DNA from: Puccinia triticina
Taxonomy: Eukaryota > Basidiomycota > Pucciniomycetes > Pucciniales > Pucciniaceae
Assembly: GCF_026914185.1 (NCBI RefSeq)
Contig: NC_070566.1
Span: 5,208,001 to 5,272,000, forward strand
Direction of reading: 5' to 3'
Length of the DNA: 64,000 nucleotides
The notes under the pieces were generated by a model that was not told where the DNA came from, ran no database searches, and was given only the letters and a program-made list of their open reading frames with translations. How positions within the stretch are numbered: the stretch's first letter is position 1; each line of letters begins with the position of its first letter. Made by a program: the position numbers and the translations under genes. Of this stretch, positions 1 to 9,570 are shown in pieces.

Positions 1-392
1 ACCGTGATATCAATAAGGTCATCTTTGGTACCACTTGCTATTTCAAGAACACAAACTTTCTTGATTACTCCAACTCCGGAAAACCTGACTTGCTGATACT
101 CAGCATAGTGCTTTCCTAAATTGCTCAGGCGTTGATCCCCTGGAATCCATGTAAACCTTGGCACACCCAACAAGTCTATCCCAGTAATTTGACCCTCCAG
201 AGAATACAATCTTCCCTTTTTGAGTTGAGTGTCAGAATTGTATGAGGTCTTCAAAAGCACAGGAAGAACACTTTGCCTGGCGTTCCACATGCTGTGGTGG
301 TTTAAATAGGCAAGCGTGGTAGAATGTCCACTCGAGGATAGCGCGGGCGGGAATGCACAGAGAGGCTCAGGCAGAGGGCATTCTGGTGACAT
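1..392 (-). CDS. Unknown protein, N-terminal part, runs off the left edge
   Basis: On the minus strand an open frame of about 130 codons begins at the ATG at 392-390 and is still open at base 1, so the C-terminal part is missing. An in-frame TAG lies ten codons upstream, which makes 392 the first possible start; a second in-frame ATG is at 290. The residues look like an ordinary globular protein, with segments such as GQITGIDLLGVP, RFTWIPGDQ and KVCVLEIASG. There is no obvious signal peptide, membrane segment, zinc finger or retroelement motif. I do not recognise the family. It lies just left of Ty3 element B and is the best candidate for host coding DNA at this end, but it could belong to another repeat. 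Confidence 0.45.
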   Translation of the reverse strand, partial: MSPECPLPEPLCAFPPALSSSGHSTTLAYLNHHSMWNARQSVLPVLLKTSYNSDTQLKKGRLYSLEGQITGIDLLGVPRFTWIPGDQRLSNLGKHYAEYQQVRFSGVGVIKKVCVLEIASGTKDDLIDIT

Positions 393-574
393 AAGCACTG
401 AGGATGATGCCAGAAAAGCATGCTAGGACAGATTACGGAAATTCACGCGCGGGCCAGAATGCACAGATTGCGGATCACAGATTTCAGATCAGGTATTTGG
501 ATTGGAGCGGAAAAAGACAGGGCTGGACTGCGGCGGACTACACACGTGAACTGGTAGCAGCGGCCCGTCAGCGG
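393..574. other. Non-coding gap before Ty3 element B
   Basis: G-rich sequence with several GCGG motifs and no convincing gene. It ends in GCGG, the 4 bp repeated on the far side of element B at 25844-25847. Its composition resembles the leader of element D at 25844-26837, so this stretch may be the part of D's 5' region left of the B insertion. That is inference. Confidence 0.35.
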
Positions 575-1503
575 TGTAAGACTCAAAAGTGTTCCTGAGA
601 AACTTTAGCTGAATGGAGAAGGGGATGATGGAGGTGCAACATCTGCCCTTCTATACTATCAGATAGCAAGACCCACCAAGGTAAGCTTGGCAAGTTTTAA
701 TGAAGTGATGGGGTTGATTGGTTCAAGATGAGCTTGTTGATGACACTGAATGAATTGTTGTTATTGTTAATGTACGGGTTGTTATGTATGTAGGTTGTTA
801 AATATATGTAAGACTGTAAATGTAAATGTTGGGGTGACTGTAATTGGTGAGTAATGAACTGAGGAGCTGACAACTGGGGAGGAGAGAGCTCCTTATATAG
901 ACAAAAGTGGAGCCCAAGAGGGCTTTTGGGTTAAGGTTTCAACTAATCTAGACAACAGTGTGAGGAATTTTAGCTGGTGGGGGTAGATACAAATGATGTC
1001 ATAACATGTCAAGAGTACATAAATGATGTCAGAAGAATGCAGTAGGGCCGCATGAAGGCTGCGTAAAGTGACAGTAGACTGCATGATTTGACAGGTGGAT
1101 GCAGGGGGGTGCATAAATGAAGTCTGAGGCTGCAGAGTCAGTGCGTGATGACATCATAATATGGAAATAGAAGAGTACTTGATAATATGTAATGACTGTA
1201 GTCTGATGGGGAGATGTATGTTTGTATCCTGTGATGTGTATAAGCATAATGCTGTGATCCTTGACTTGAGGCTTGTGACAGGCTGGTGACTGGGTATGTT
1301 GAATGTGTGATGGGTGTCCAGTGTCCAAAGAAGTGTAGGTTCCAATCCAGTGGGGTTCAGGTGATCCTTCCAGTGGTGACTAGAAGTAACATTGGCCGTA
1401 GAATCCATTTCTGAGGTCTGTTTGATGTTATGTTGAGGCGTATTACAAGTAAATGTATGTATGAGAAAAAACTTTTGATTTTTTCACTTTTCCGTCTACC
1501 ACA
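575..1503 (-). repeat. 3' LTR of element B
   Basis: This 929 bp LTR matches 21139-21247 plus 25021-25843 with a few percent divergence by eye. It begins TGTAAGACTC and ends CTACCACA on the plus strand. It also preserves the empty site of PAE-1: the uninterrupted text CCAAGGTAAGC near 675-690 corresponds to the split copy at 21242-25026. Confidence 0.9.
889..900 (-). promoter_or_regulatory. TATA box in the B LTR
   Basis: The minus strand reads CTATATAAGG here, and the same motif is kept in the other LTR at about 25232-25241. Its direction matches the minus-strand coding order of element B, so it is the likely LTR promoter core. No expression evidence is available. Confidence 0.5.
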
Positions 1504-1517
1504 TCCTCCCCCAACTC
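1504..1517 (-). promoter_or_regulatory. Polypurine tract of element B
   Basis: Read on the minus strand, GTTGGGGGAGGA directly precedes the LTR start TGTGGTAG. This is where plus-strand DNA synthesis would be primed, and it fixes this LTR as the 3' LTR of a minus-strand element. Confidence 0.6.
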
Positions 1518-1801
1518 ATTGTCTGTCCCCAGACAATTCCACCGGAAAAGTGCTGTATATTGACTTCTGTAAGCTTGAGGGTTGAGTTTTTACTGGGTGA
1601 CATGAGGAATCCTTGGGAAATCAGCTGTCAGATGTCTTCTGGGTGAGGTGACTGAGAGGCTGAGTGGGGTGAGTATTGGCCAAAAAATTGATTTTTGTCA
1701 TTTTTCTGACTTTTCTTGAAGGGAAATTTTTGAAGTTTCTGGGATTCAAAGTGCTGAGCGCAGTCTGCAGTCCGCAGTTGCGCAGTTGCGCAGTGGTGCT
1801 G

Positions 1802-1998
1802 TGTTATGAGCCACGCCCGCACGCCATAGCCGTCTCAAGGACATGTCACCAGTTGTACATACATGTCACAGCTCCCTTCCATAAGGGGGAGCCGGGGGGA
1901 GATCCTCAAACTCTCCCCATCCAGCAATTCACTATTTACTTGAAGACTCAGCGCTGAAGAGACAGAACCACCCCCTCCCCCACAGACAGACCCTTACA
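1802..1998 (+). repeat. 5' LTR of element A
   Basis: 197 bp, from TGTTATGAGCC to CCCTTACA, preceded by the duplication TGCTG. It differs from the 3' LTR at about four positions, one of them a single-base indel. Confidence 0.95.
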
Positions 1999-2136
1999 TA
2001 TTGCTGGATCGCCATACGGGGGACAAGGCTAGAACAGAACAGACTAGAACCAAACAGATTGGACAGAAAACAGGAATCAGAACCAAACTGACCAGACAGA
2101 ACCAGAAACCAAAACCCCAGAAACCAACCAACATCC

Positions 2137-3075
2137 ATGGCCGACGAAGTAGAAGCGCTCCGTCTCAGGGTCGACCAGCTCGCAACCACAATCCAAGAAG
2201 AACGAGCACTGCAACAGCAAGCCGAGGCCAAACTAGCGGCAGCAAGGGCGGGTATGGTGGGCCCCGTCGCCGTACCCATCATCCCACCAATGGCCCCGGA
2301 GCAGCAACAGGACCAACCACCCAATCCGGCCGGAGTCCCAGCAAAAGGTCCCAAGATTGGTGTCCCGGACAAGTTCGACGGCACGCGTGGCGCGAAGGCT
2401 GAGGTCTACATGACGCAAGTGGGCCTGTACGTCTTTTCAAACCCTCAGATGTTTCCCGACGACAGGAGCCAGGTTATCTTCTCGATTTCCTATCTAACCG
2501 GCCAGGCGAGCACGTGGGCGCAACCTTTCACCACAAGACTATTCGCGGGTCAACCAGTCACGTACATGGAGTTCGCCACCGCCTTTCAAATGATGTCCTA
2601 CAACACCAAACGACGGCCGCGGGCCGAGAAAGCACCACGAGCTTTGAAGCAAACAAAGTCCGTCGCCCATTACACCTTCCAATTTAACCAGCATGTGGCC
2701 GACACGGGTTGGGAGAAATCAACCTTGATGAGTCAGTACCAACAAGGACTTAAGAAGGACGTCCGCCTTGCGCTGGTCATTGCTTGGGTTCAATTCAAGG
2801 AGTTGACGGACCTCAGTAACCTCGCGCTGAAGATTGATAACGAGATCAACAGCAACAACCCGGTCTACCACAACGCCTCCCCTTCTCCATCGACCGACCC
2901 GAATGCTATGGATCTTTCAGCACTGCGGGGACACGTTTCAGGAAAGGAGAAAGTCGAGATGATGAGAGCGGGCTTTGCTTCCACTGTGGCGAACAAGGCC
3001 ACATCGCGAGGGAATGCCCAAAGAAGTGGAAAGGGAAAGGCAAGGCGGCGGTCAGGATTGTGGAACTGGAAGAAG
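2137..3075 (+). pseudogene. gag: Element A gag (capsid and zinc knuckle), frameshifted
   Basis: The frame opening at ATG 2137 encodes an N-terminal heptad-like segment (EALRLRVDQLATTIQEER), a Pro-rich stretch, then a Ty3 gag core (YLTGQASTWAQP and TYMEFATAFQMM). The nucleocapsid zinc knuckle is clear at 2976-3017 as CX2CX4HX4C (CFHCGEQGHIAREC), but it lies in a different frame from the capsid core, so at least one frameshift separates them. The capsid frame itself runs on out of phase to 3186. In an intact chromovirus gag would package element RNA into cytoplasmic particles. The upstream leader, 1999-2136, is short and has no clear TGG-type primer-binding site directly against the LTR. Confidence 0.85.
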
Positions 3076-3199
3076 AGGTACAACACCTCACTACAGACAC
3101 AGGCACAAGCGGAGGCGCGGGACGGGCGGAGAAGTCAAAAAATGGCGGCGCTTGGGAGTGAAGGTTGTGCCTCCCCCGAGCGGTAGGGATGATGTAGTA

Positions 3200-4200
3200 G
3201 CTAAATTAGGAGCTTGTAGGATTGTTACCCCCAATGCAATCGATCCACGGCTGTTTGTAAGCCTCTCCTTTTCTCCCCTACATGACTCACGTGCCACAAC
3301 CGCCCTACCTGCCTTGTTCCTCATTGACTCTGGGGCAACCCAAAACCTCTTGAGCGAGACCTTTGCCACCAGGACAAGACTGATCCTCAGGCCAGCATTG
3401 ACCAAAAAAACTATTACTGGATTTGATGGTTCCAGGAGATGCTCTTCCAGCAAAGTCAACCTATGGCTCAACACCAACCCGACATCCACGACTTTCATTG
3501 TCACCAGACTCAAAGACTCTTATGATGGCATACTGGGAATGCCTTGGATACAGAAGCACGGCCACTTAATCGACTGGCGAGAACACCGATTCAGGACAAC
3601 CCCACCGGGAATTGCCGCTGCAGCCGCAGTGTTGTCTTGTCCAACAACATCCTTGCTGGACGGGGAGGAGCCCGTAGTGAGGAACGCAAGGACAATTGAC
3701 GAGGGGGTGCACACTTTGTGTGTGAGAACACCCCCGCAATGTGAGCCCGTTTTTCCCTCTTATCTGCTCGAATTGTTGAGAACAACTGGCAAGCGGGCAC
3801 CTTTTGTAGAACTTTCACCGCAGGAACAGTCGGATTTGGCGGAGACCGCTGGACAGCCCAAGGACTCATTCGCGGCCGTTTCGGCGGTTTTGTCTATACC
3901 GCAAACAGCCTCGGCAGACGGGGAGGAGCCCGTGAGGCACGCTAGGTTAAATGATGAGGGGGTGCACGCTTTGTGCGTGATAACGTCCCCGCAATGTGAG
4001 TCCATTATCCTTCCCTCACCACCATGCCACATAAGAACCACTGGCATGCGGGTACAATTTTTAGAACATTCCCCACAGACCCTCAACAAACCTATAGGCC
4101 GGACCCCTCTCCAACTCTGCGCGGCTACGACCTCATGGTCCACGTTGGCAAGGATTGCGGCCAAATCAAAATCTACAACACCAAGGCTAGCAGTAGAAGA
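3200..4200 (+). pseudogene. pol: Element A protease and linker
   Basis: The frame 2975-4375 contains the retropepsin active site LFLIDSGATQNLL near 3310-3350 and the later GILGMPWIQKHGH segment typical of Ty3 proteases. A long Ser/Pro-rich linker follows. In it a short unit is repeated: GEEPV.RNAR..DEGVHTLCVRTPPQCEP and GEEPVRHARLNDEGVHALCV (about 3660-3750 and 3915-4005), which looks like an internal duplication of about 250 bp. The protease would cut the Gag-Pol precursor. Its frame differs from both gag and the downstream RT, so fusion to either would need frameshifting or, more likely, reflects decay. Confidence 0.8.
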
Positions 4201-5131
4201 GCTAGTGCCGGAGCGGTACCACCGCCACTTGAGGATGTTCCGCAAGTCAGAAGCGCAACACCTTCCCCCCGACGGAAGTACGACTTCAGGGTGGAACTCC
4301 TGCCAGGGACACTACCCCAGACTAGCCAAATCATCCCTCTCTTGCCAGCGGAGAATGAGGCGCTCAACAAGCTGATTAAGGAGGGCCTGGATAACGGCAC
4401 CATAAGAAGGACAACATCTCCTTGGGCGGCCCCGGTCCTCTTTACGGGAAAGAAAGACGGCAACCTGAGGCCATGCTTTGATTACCGGAAGTTGAACGCG
4501 GTAATGGTAAAAAACAAGTACCCCCTACCCCTTACTATGGATCTGGTGGACAGCCTGCTCAATGCTGACCAATTCACTAAACTTGATCTATGGAACGCGT
4601 ACGGGAATCTTTGCGTGGCGGAGGGCGACAAGGAGAAGTTGGCATTTGTGTGCAGGGCGGGGCAGTTCGCGCCGTTAACTATGCCGTTTGGGCCCACGGG
4701 GGCACCAGGATTCTTCCAGTTCTTCATGCAGGACATCCTGTTGGGCAGGATCGGAAAAGACGTGGCGGCTTACCTGGACAATGTCATGATCTACACTCAG
4801 GAGGGAGACAATCAAAAAGAAGCAGTCAGCAGCGTCCTCAACATCCTCAGCAAACAGCAGTTGTGGCTTAAGCCAGAGAAATGCAAATTATCCCGCTCTG
4901 AGGTCGAGTATTTGGGACTTCTGATATCCTGTAACCGGGTGCGAATGGACCCGGCAAAGGTGAAGGCGGTGTCCGACTGGCCCGCACCGGCAACAATCAC
5001 CGAATTGCAACGGTTCATCGGTTTTCGCCAATTTCTATAGACAATTCATTGGGGACTTTTCTAGGACCACCAGACCGCTCCACAATCTGACCAGGGCAGA
5101 CGTAAAATTTGAGTGAAATGAGCGTTGCAGG
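4201..5131 (+). pseudogene. pol: Element A reverse transcriptase, active site YLDN
   Basis: The frame 4024-5040 carries the Ty3 RT blocks in order: LDNGTIRRTTSPWAAPVLF, GNLRPCFDYRKLNAV, FTKLDLWNAYGNL, PFGPTGAPGFFQFFM, then AAYLDNVMIYTQ where the family has YxDD, and the thumb segment EVEYLGLLIS. The second catalytic aspartate is asparagine (codon AAT at about 4781-4783, preceded by C), which should abolish polymerase activity. A frameshift near 5030 ends the frame in a TAG; the sequence then continues in another frame to a TGA near 5114. The RNase H connection is interrupted by the solo LTR at 5132-5323. Confidence 0.9.
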
Positions 5132-5323
5132 TGTTGAGTATGCTTATATTCATTATAGTGTATGCTTCAACCATAACACAAAACAATCTTGTATATAGTC
5201 TAGACAAGATTGCTTCTGGAGTTTTCTCTCTCAGTGAATCAGAACATTATTTTTCTCACTCCCAAGTGTCACAAGACTTTCAGTCTGTGAACTTCAGGTT
5301 CCTCATCCCTGTTCAGCTCAACA
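5132..5323. mobile_element. Solo LTR inserted in element A RNase H
   Basis: This 192 bp sequence starts TGTTGAGTATG, ends AGCTCAACA (7 bp inverted ends TGTTGAG/CTCAACA), and is flanked by exact 5 bp copies of GCAGG (5127-5131 and 5324-5328). Removing it and one GCAGG rejoins the RNase H reading frame. Size, termini and duplication fit a solo LTR, probably of a copia element. It is younger than element A and is the third nesting level inside B. Confidence 0.9.
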
Positions 5324-5874
5324 GCAGGGCGGCATTCAAGACGTTGAAGACCGCATTCACAACCGCACCAATCCTGAAGATTGCCAACCCCTACAAACCC
5401 TTCCTACTGGAGTGCGATTGCTCCAATTTTGCGTTGGGAGCCGTGTTATCACAGGTGTGCAATTGGGATGGGGAATTGCACCCGGTAGCGTATCTCTCCC
5501 GATCCCTCATTCAGGCTGAACAGAATTATGAAATCTTTGACAAAGAACTCCTTGCCATTGTGGCGGCTTTCAAAGAATGGCGACATTACCTCAAGGGTAA
5601 TTCGAACCGGCTGAAGGCAATCATGTACAACAATCATAGAAACTTGGAAAGCTTTATGACAACAAAGAGCCTCACACGACGCCAAGTTTGGTGGGCAGAG
5701 ACACTGGGCAGTTTTGACTTTGAAATCGTGTTCCGCCCAGGTTGACATTCCGCCAGGCCGGATGCCCTCTCCAGACGCTCCAACCTGGCGCCTAAAGGGG
5801 AAGAGAAGCTCACATTTGGACAAATATTACGGCCCAAGAACATTACACCCGAGACATTCTCAGCCATAGCGGAG
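5324..5874 (+). pseudogene. pol: Element A RNase H
   Basis: After the solo LTR the frame resumes with AAFKTLKTAFTTAPILKI, the RNase H core LLECDCSNFALGAVLSQ, PVAYLSRSLIQAEQNYEIFDKELLAIV, and the end of the domain FDFEIVFRPG. At 5743-5745 a TGA stops the frame where the family continues into H-x-x-RPDALSRR; RPDALSRR follows directly in the same phase, so this is a point mutation. The TGA sits in a TTGA context, as expected from a former TCGA. The domain would remove the RNA template during reverse transcription. Confidence 0.85.
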
Positions 5875-7219
5875 GTGCACGAGTTCTTTGTCAATGAATC
5901 AATTGACCTTGAAGACGCAACTCATTGGTTTGAGGTGGACGTTTCGGGAGCCGAGGAGGTTAACCTAGAACCGGAAGAGAGCGAAGAGGACCTGATCCCG
6001 TCGGATCTAGAGCTGATGAGTGCTATTTTTGAAGCCTCAACAAGAGACTCAAGGCTGACAGACCTGATGAAGGATTGCCAGGAGCAGGAAGGCAGTGCGC
6101 AAGGTTGGAGCTCCAAGGACGGGATAGTCTACCGAGCGGGCCTGGTGGAGGTCCCAGCGGATGAAGCAATCAGGACAGTGATTGTACGAAGCCTCCACGA
6201 CTGCAGGACAGCAGGACACCCTGGCAGAGCCAAGACCCTCGCGTTAGTCCGCCAATGTTTCACCTGGCCATCTCAGAAGAAGTTTGTAAATTGGTACGTC
6301 GACGGATGCGGATCATGCCAAAGAGTCAAATCGTCAACGCAAAATCCCTTTGGATCTCTGGAGCCCCTCCCCATCCCAGCGGGCCCATGGACGGATATTT
6401 CCTATGATCTTATTACAGATCTCCCCAAATCTAATGGATGCAATAGCATTCTGACCGTTGCCAATCGCCTCACAAAAATGGTCCATTTCATACCATGTAA
6501 GAAGACAATGACGTCGGTCGAGTTGGCAGATCTCATGCTTCAACATGTATGGAAACTCCATGGCACGCCAAAGACAATAGTATCAGACAGAGGAAGTATC
6601 TTCATCTCTCAGATCACGCGGGAGTTGAGTAGCCAACTGGGAATTAGGCTATGCCCTTCAACAGCGTACCACCCCCAAACAGATGGACAGTCCAAGATCT
6701 CCAACAAGTCGGTTGAGCAGTACCTACGCCATTTTGTAGGGTACTGGCAGGACGATTGGGAATCACTCCTAGCAATGGCTGAATTCTCTCATAACAACAA
6801 CAGGCATTTCTCCATTCAAAGCAAATTATGGATTTGACCTGTTGTTAGGGGGAATATTGTTGCCGACGCAATGCCTTCCAGCGGTGGACGCGCGCCTCAA
6901 GACATTGGCAAAAGTACAAGACGAACTAGCGGCACACCTTGAGGAGGCGCAGAAGGCAATGAAAACACAATTCGACCGACACGTGAGGCCAACGCCTGAT
7001 TGGAAAATAGGCGACTCGGTGTGGCTCAGCAGCAAGAACATTTCAACAACAAGGCCAAGTCCCAAATTAGGGCACCGGTGGCTAGGACCGTTTCCTATAT
7101 CAGATAAAATTTCTCCGTTGGTGTATAAACTGACACTACCCCTTTCTATGAAAGGGGTGCACCCCACATTCCATGTTTCTGTACTTAGGAAACACAGCGT
7201 GGACACCATCAGCGGTTGA
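5875..7219 (+). pseudogene. pol: Element A integrase, catalytic Glu replaced by Lys
   Basis: The frame 5875-6837 holds the HHCC zinc domain (LHDCRTAGHPG through GCGSCQRVK), then the catalytic core with TDISYDLITDLP, TIVSDRGSIF and HPQTDGQSKISNKSVEQ. In the last block the family has Glu of the DDE triad; here it is Lys (codon AAG in TCCAAG near 6692). A frameshift near 6815 moves the C-terminal part into the frame 6842-7219, which has WKIGDSVWL, KLGHRWLGPF and HPTFHVSVLRKHS, the usual GPY/F-type module. A TGA at 7217-7219, again in a TTGA context, separates it from the chromodomain. Confidence 0.9.
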
Positions 7220-7246
7220 GTAAAGGAGGCGCCAGGACCAGTCACG

Positions 7247-7465
7247 GTGGAAGGAGAGGACAAATGGGAGGTTGCAGAGGTCTTAGACTGCAGGAAAAAG
7301 AGGCGTAAAACGGAGTATCTCATTGCGTGGAATGGCTATGGACCGGAGGACAATTCTTGGGAACCGGAGGAAAATCTTGCACACTGTCAGGAGCTACTCA
7401 CGGATTTCAACACAAAATTTCCCAACGCGGCGAGGAGGCACACAAGGACAAGGAGATTCAAATGA
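7247..7465 (+). pseudogene. pol: Element A integrase chromodomain
   Basis: About 70 residues with a chromodomain signature: WEVAEVLDCRKKRRKTEYL, IAWNGYGPEDNSWEPEENL, then a basic tail. In chromoviruses this C-terminal domain directs integration toward chromatin marked by histone modification. It follows the integrase after one in-frame stop and ends about 85 bp before the 3' LTR. A purine-rich tract (AAGGGCGGGATAG, 7539-7551) lies directly before the LTR. Confidence 0.9.
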
Positions 7466-7551
7466 GGGTTAAGCTTTTCCCTACGGGGTTTTTTAATGCG
7501 GCCCGGGGTGAGAGCACAGAGCCGGGGGCTTGGGCGTTAAGGGCGGGATAG

Positions 7552-7749
7552 TGTTATGAGCCGCGCCCGCGCGCCATAGCCGTCTCAAGGACATTTCACC
7601 AGTTGTACATACATGTCACAGCTCCCTTCCATAAGGGGGAGCCGGGGGGAGATCCTCAAACTCTCCCCATCCAGCAATTCACTATTTACTTGAAAGACTC
7701 AGCGCTGAAGAGACAGAACCACCCCCTCCCCCACAGACAGACCCTTACA
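7552..7749 (+). repeat. 3' LTR of element A
   Basis: 198 bp copy of the 5' LTR, ending CCCTTACA and followed by the duplication TGCTG at 7750-7754. Confidence 0.95.
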
Positions 7750-7954
7750 TGCTGCTGTGCTATGGTGGCGGCGCAGCTACTGTTTCAGCGCCTTAGGGTG
7801 CGCGCTGTTGAGGCCGCAGGCCTTGGGTGTCGAGTAGTGAGCGGGGAATTGTACCTGCTTTTGATGGTTGACTGATTGGGCTTGGGGCCCGGGTACTTAG
7901 TGTTGATTGTACCTGCCCAGCAGCTATCCCGATTCCGCAGGGTTGTCTGATGTG

Positions 7955-8002
7955 CCGCAGTTGTCTTGTTGGATTATGCGTAATCCAACAAGAGGACTGC
8001 GG
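7955..8002. repeat. Large perfect-loop hairpin
   Basis: A 22 bp inverted repeat with a 4-base loop (TGCG): arms run CCGCAG...GGATTA (7955-7976) and TAATCC...CTGCGG (7981-8002) and match at 20 of 22 positions, including 12 consecutive bases next to the loop. Function unknown; it could be two fused terminal repeats of a small element. Confidence 0.6.
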
Positions 8003-8229
8003 TGCTGCAAATGTCCAGCCCCGCGTTTGGGTCTCAAGTGTGTATGTATGTTGGTTGTACCCCCTTGGGGGGTATGGCTTATTCAGGAGTTCAAGGGCGT
8101 ATGGGTTTGGGGTTCAAGACCCATACACAGCTTTGCCAATCTTCCGACACCCTCCAATACATCACCGTCACCAATGGTCAACCGCTGGTGCCGTCAAGTT
8201 CTTGCCCCATCCAAACCAATAACTAGACT

Positions 8230-8253
8230 GAACCCTGCTGGTGAGCAGGGTTC
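8230..8253. repeat. 10 bp perfect hairpin
   Basis: Arms GAACCCTGCT and AGCAGGGTTC flank a GGTG loop and are followed by a short T run (CATTTTTG). It looks terminator-like but probably has no such role in a eukaryote. Confidence 0.4.
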
Positions 8254-9139
8254 ATTTTTGAAGTGAGTGCGTTTGCGTCCTTCCTCAACAGCTGAGTGGC
8301 CGTTAAGTTGGTTGATGCAGCTGTCAGATTTATTACCACCACCACTCGTGCCACTGAATTTGACAGGTCTTCGGGGATTCTGATTGGGCTGCCTTCGCCG
8401 GCAAGGTTGGTTTCCAGCCGGCAATCTCATAGCGGCCGGCCCTAAGACGGTAAAACTGATTGGCTGCATTTCTTCCGCTTCCTCCAACAGATAGCTTTTC
8501 AGGACCTGGCCGTGGGTTCGCGTACGTATAGTTCTGGAGAGGGAGATGGCCCCGCATGCCGTCCGGCTTGACTTCATCTGGGGTTCCTATTTGGTCAAGT
8601 CAAACGATGCGACCTCTAGTTGCAAACGGTTTGTGGCCTTCGTTCAGAGCCGGCACATGGGGCAAAAGGACTACGGTCCTTTTAGTCCCTATGAGTCCTC
8701 ACAGAATCTGAGGTGAGTATGAAAAAGGTTCCCCCCCCTCCTCCATCCTCATCATCCGCCTCAATCCATTTTTCTTCGTACTGAGATCAGAGTCTTATCC
8801 CATTTGTCTACTAGTATGTTAAACAGACCCTACTACCGTACCTACTTTTCCCCGTCCCCTTACCCAATGCAAGCCCGCAGGGCCTCCGCTAGCGCTTCAG
8901 CTTGGGTGCGTTTGTCCTGTCCCTTATACTTAATAGCTTGACTTCCTGTGGCATTGCTGACCGGTGTTGGTTGTTTTGTTCCTAGCCGGGTTCCTCTGTA
9001 CACAACCCTATCCTTATCATAGACGTGCCCGTGTACAGAGGCGGGATGATTCTTCAGACCTGGTTTCAATGGTCCCGCCAGCGTCTGGAAGCTTTCAACC
9101 ACCCCAACTGACCTTGGTCCCAAGTCAATCGCTCAGCTG

Positions 9140-9385
9140 ATGGCCTGGCTTCTCCGGATCATCGGCCTTTTTGCCGTTGCCCAATCGGCAATGGCCCAAG
9201 TGGCTTTGGTGAGTTGTATATCCGGACCGCTGTAAACTATCCAGTCAGATACTGACTCCATTCTTTGGTTACTACAGATTATCGTGTCCAGTGATTGCCC
9301 GGATTCCCCGTCCAAACTCCAGACCCCCTTGCCCTCCCCGTCGCGGGTCCCCCCTGGGATGGTGGGCCTTCACCCCTGCTTTTAG
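9140..9385 (+). CDS. Candidate small secreted protein, two exons
   Basis: Exon 1 (9140-9208, 23 codons) encodes a good signal peptide by eye: MAWLLRIIGLFAVAQSAMA, with a hydrophobic core and Ala at -3 and -1 before the likely cut ahead of Gln20. A GT-AG intron (9209-9277; GTGAGT donor, TACAG acceptor) joins in phase 0 to exon 2, which continues IIVSSDCPDSPSKL through a Pro-rich stretch and ends at TAG 9383-9385, giving about 58 residues with two Cys after the signal. No family is recognised. It sits in the non-retroelement stretch inside element B, so it may be a captured host fragment. Further introns into the exons at 9571-10403 are possible. Needs transcript support. Confidence 0.35.
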
Positions 9386-9570
9386 GGTGCGGATGCAACC
9401 AGTCCCGGCCAAGCGTCTCCAGTATACCAACCTTCCCTCCCGGGTGAGAGGTCTCATCCCAACTCGCCCGTTTATTGACCCGCTTCCAACGAAGCCAACA
9501 ACCCGGTGAGTCATTTCTTCTTTACCTATCACCCGTACTAGTTCCTGACCCCCGATTTTTGCCATATTAG

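Larger units (their letters stand above)
1802..7749 (+). mobile_element. Chromodomain Ty3 retrotransposon A (chromovirus), complete but decayed
   Basis: This 5948 bp element has near-identical LTRs (about 98 percent by eye) and an exact 5 bp duplication TGCTG (1797-1801 and 7750-7754). Its order is gag, protease, RT, RNase H, integrase, chromodomain, as in chromoviruses. It inserted into the 3' part of element B in the opposite orientation. Coding is spread over several frames with stops, and both the RT and integrase active sites have lost an acidic residue. A 192 bp solo LTR interrupts the RNase H region. The high LTR identity implies a recent insertion despite the many disabling changes. 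Confidence 0.95.
7755..9139. other. Non-coding sequence inside element B
   Basis: Sequence right of element A with no recognisable retroelement domain and no convincing long gene. It holds two strong hairpins, listed separately. Near 8868-9060 an ATG, a possible intron (GTGCGT to CTAG) and a short open exon can be read, but that frame soon stops at a TGA. Confidence 0.4.

Noticed and set aside
8230..8253. Rho-independent terminator
   Set aside because: Although the hairpin is followed by T residues, the window is clearly eukaryotic and no gene ends there.
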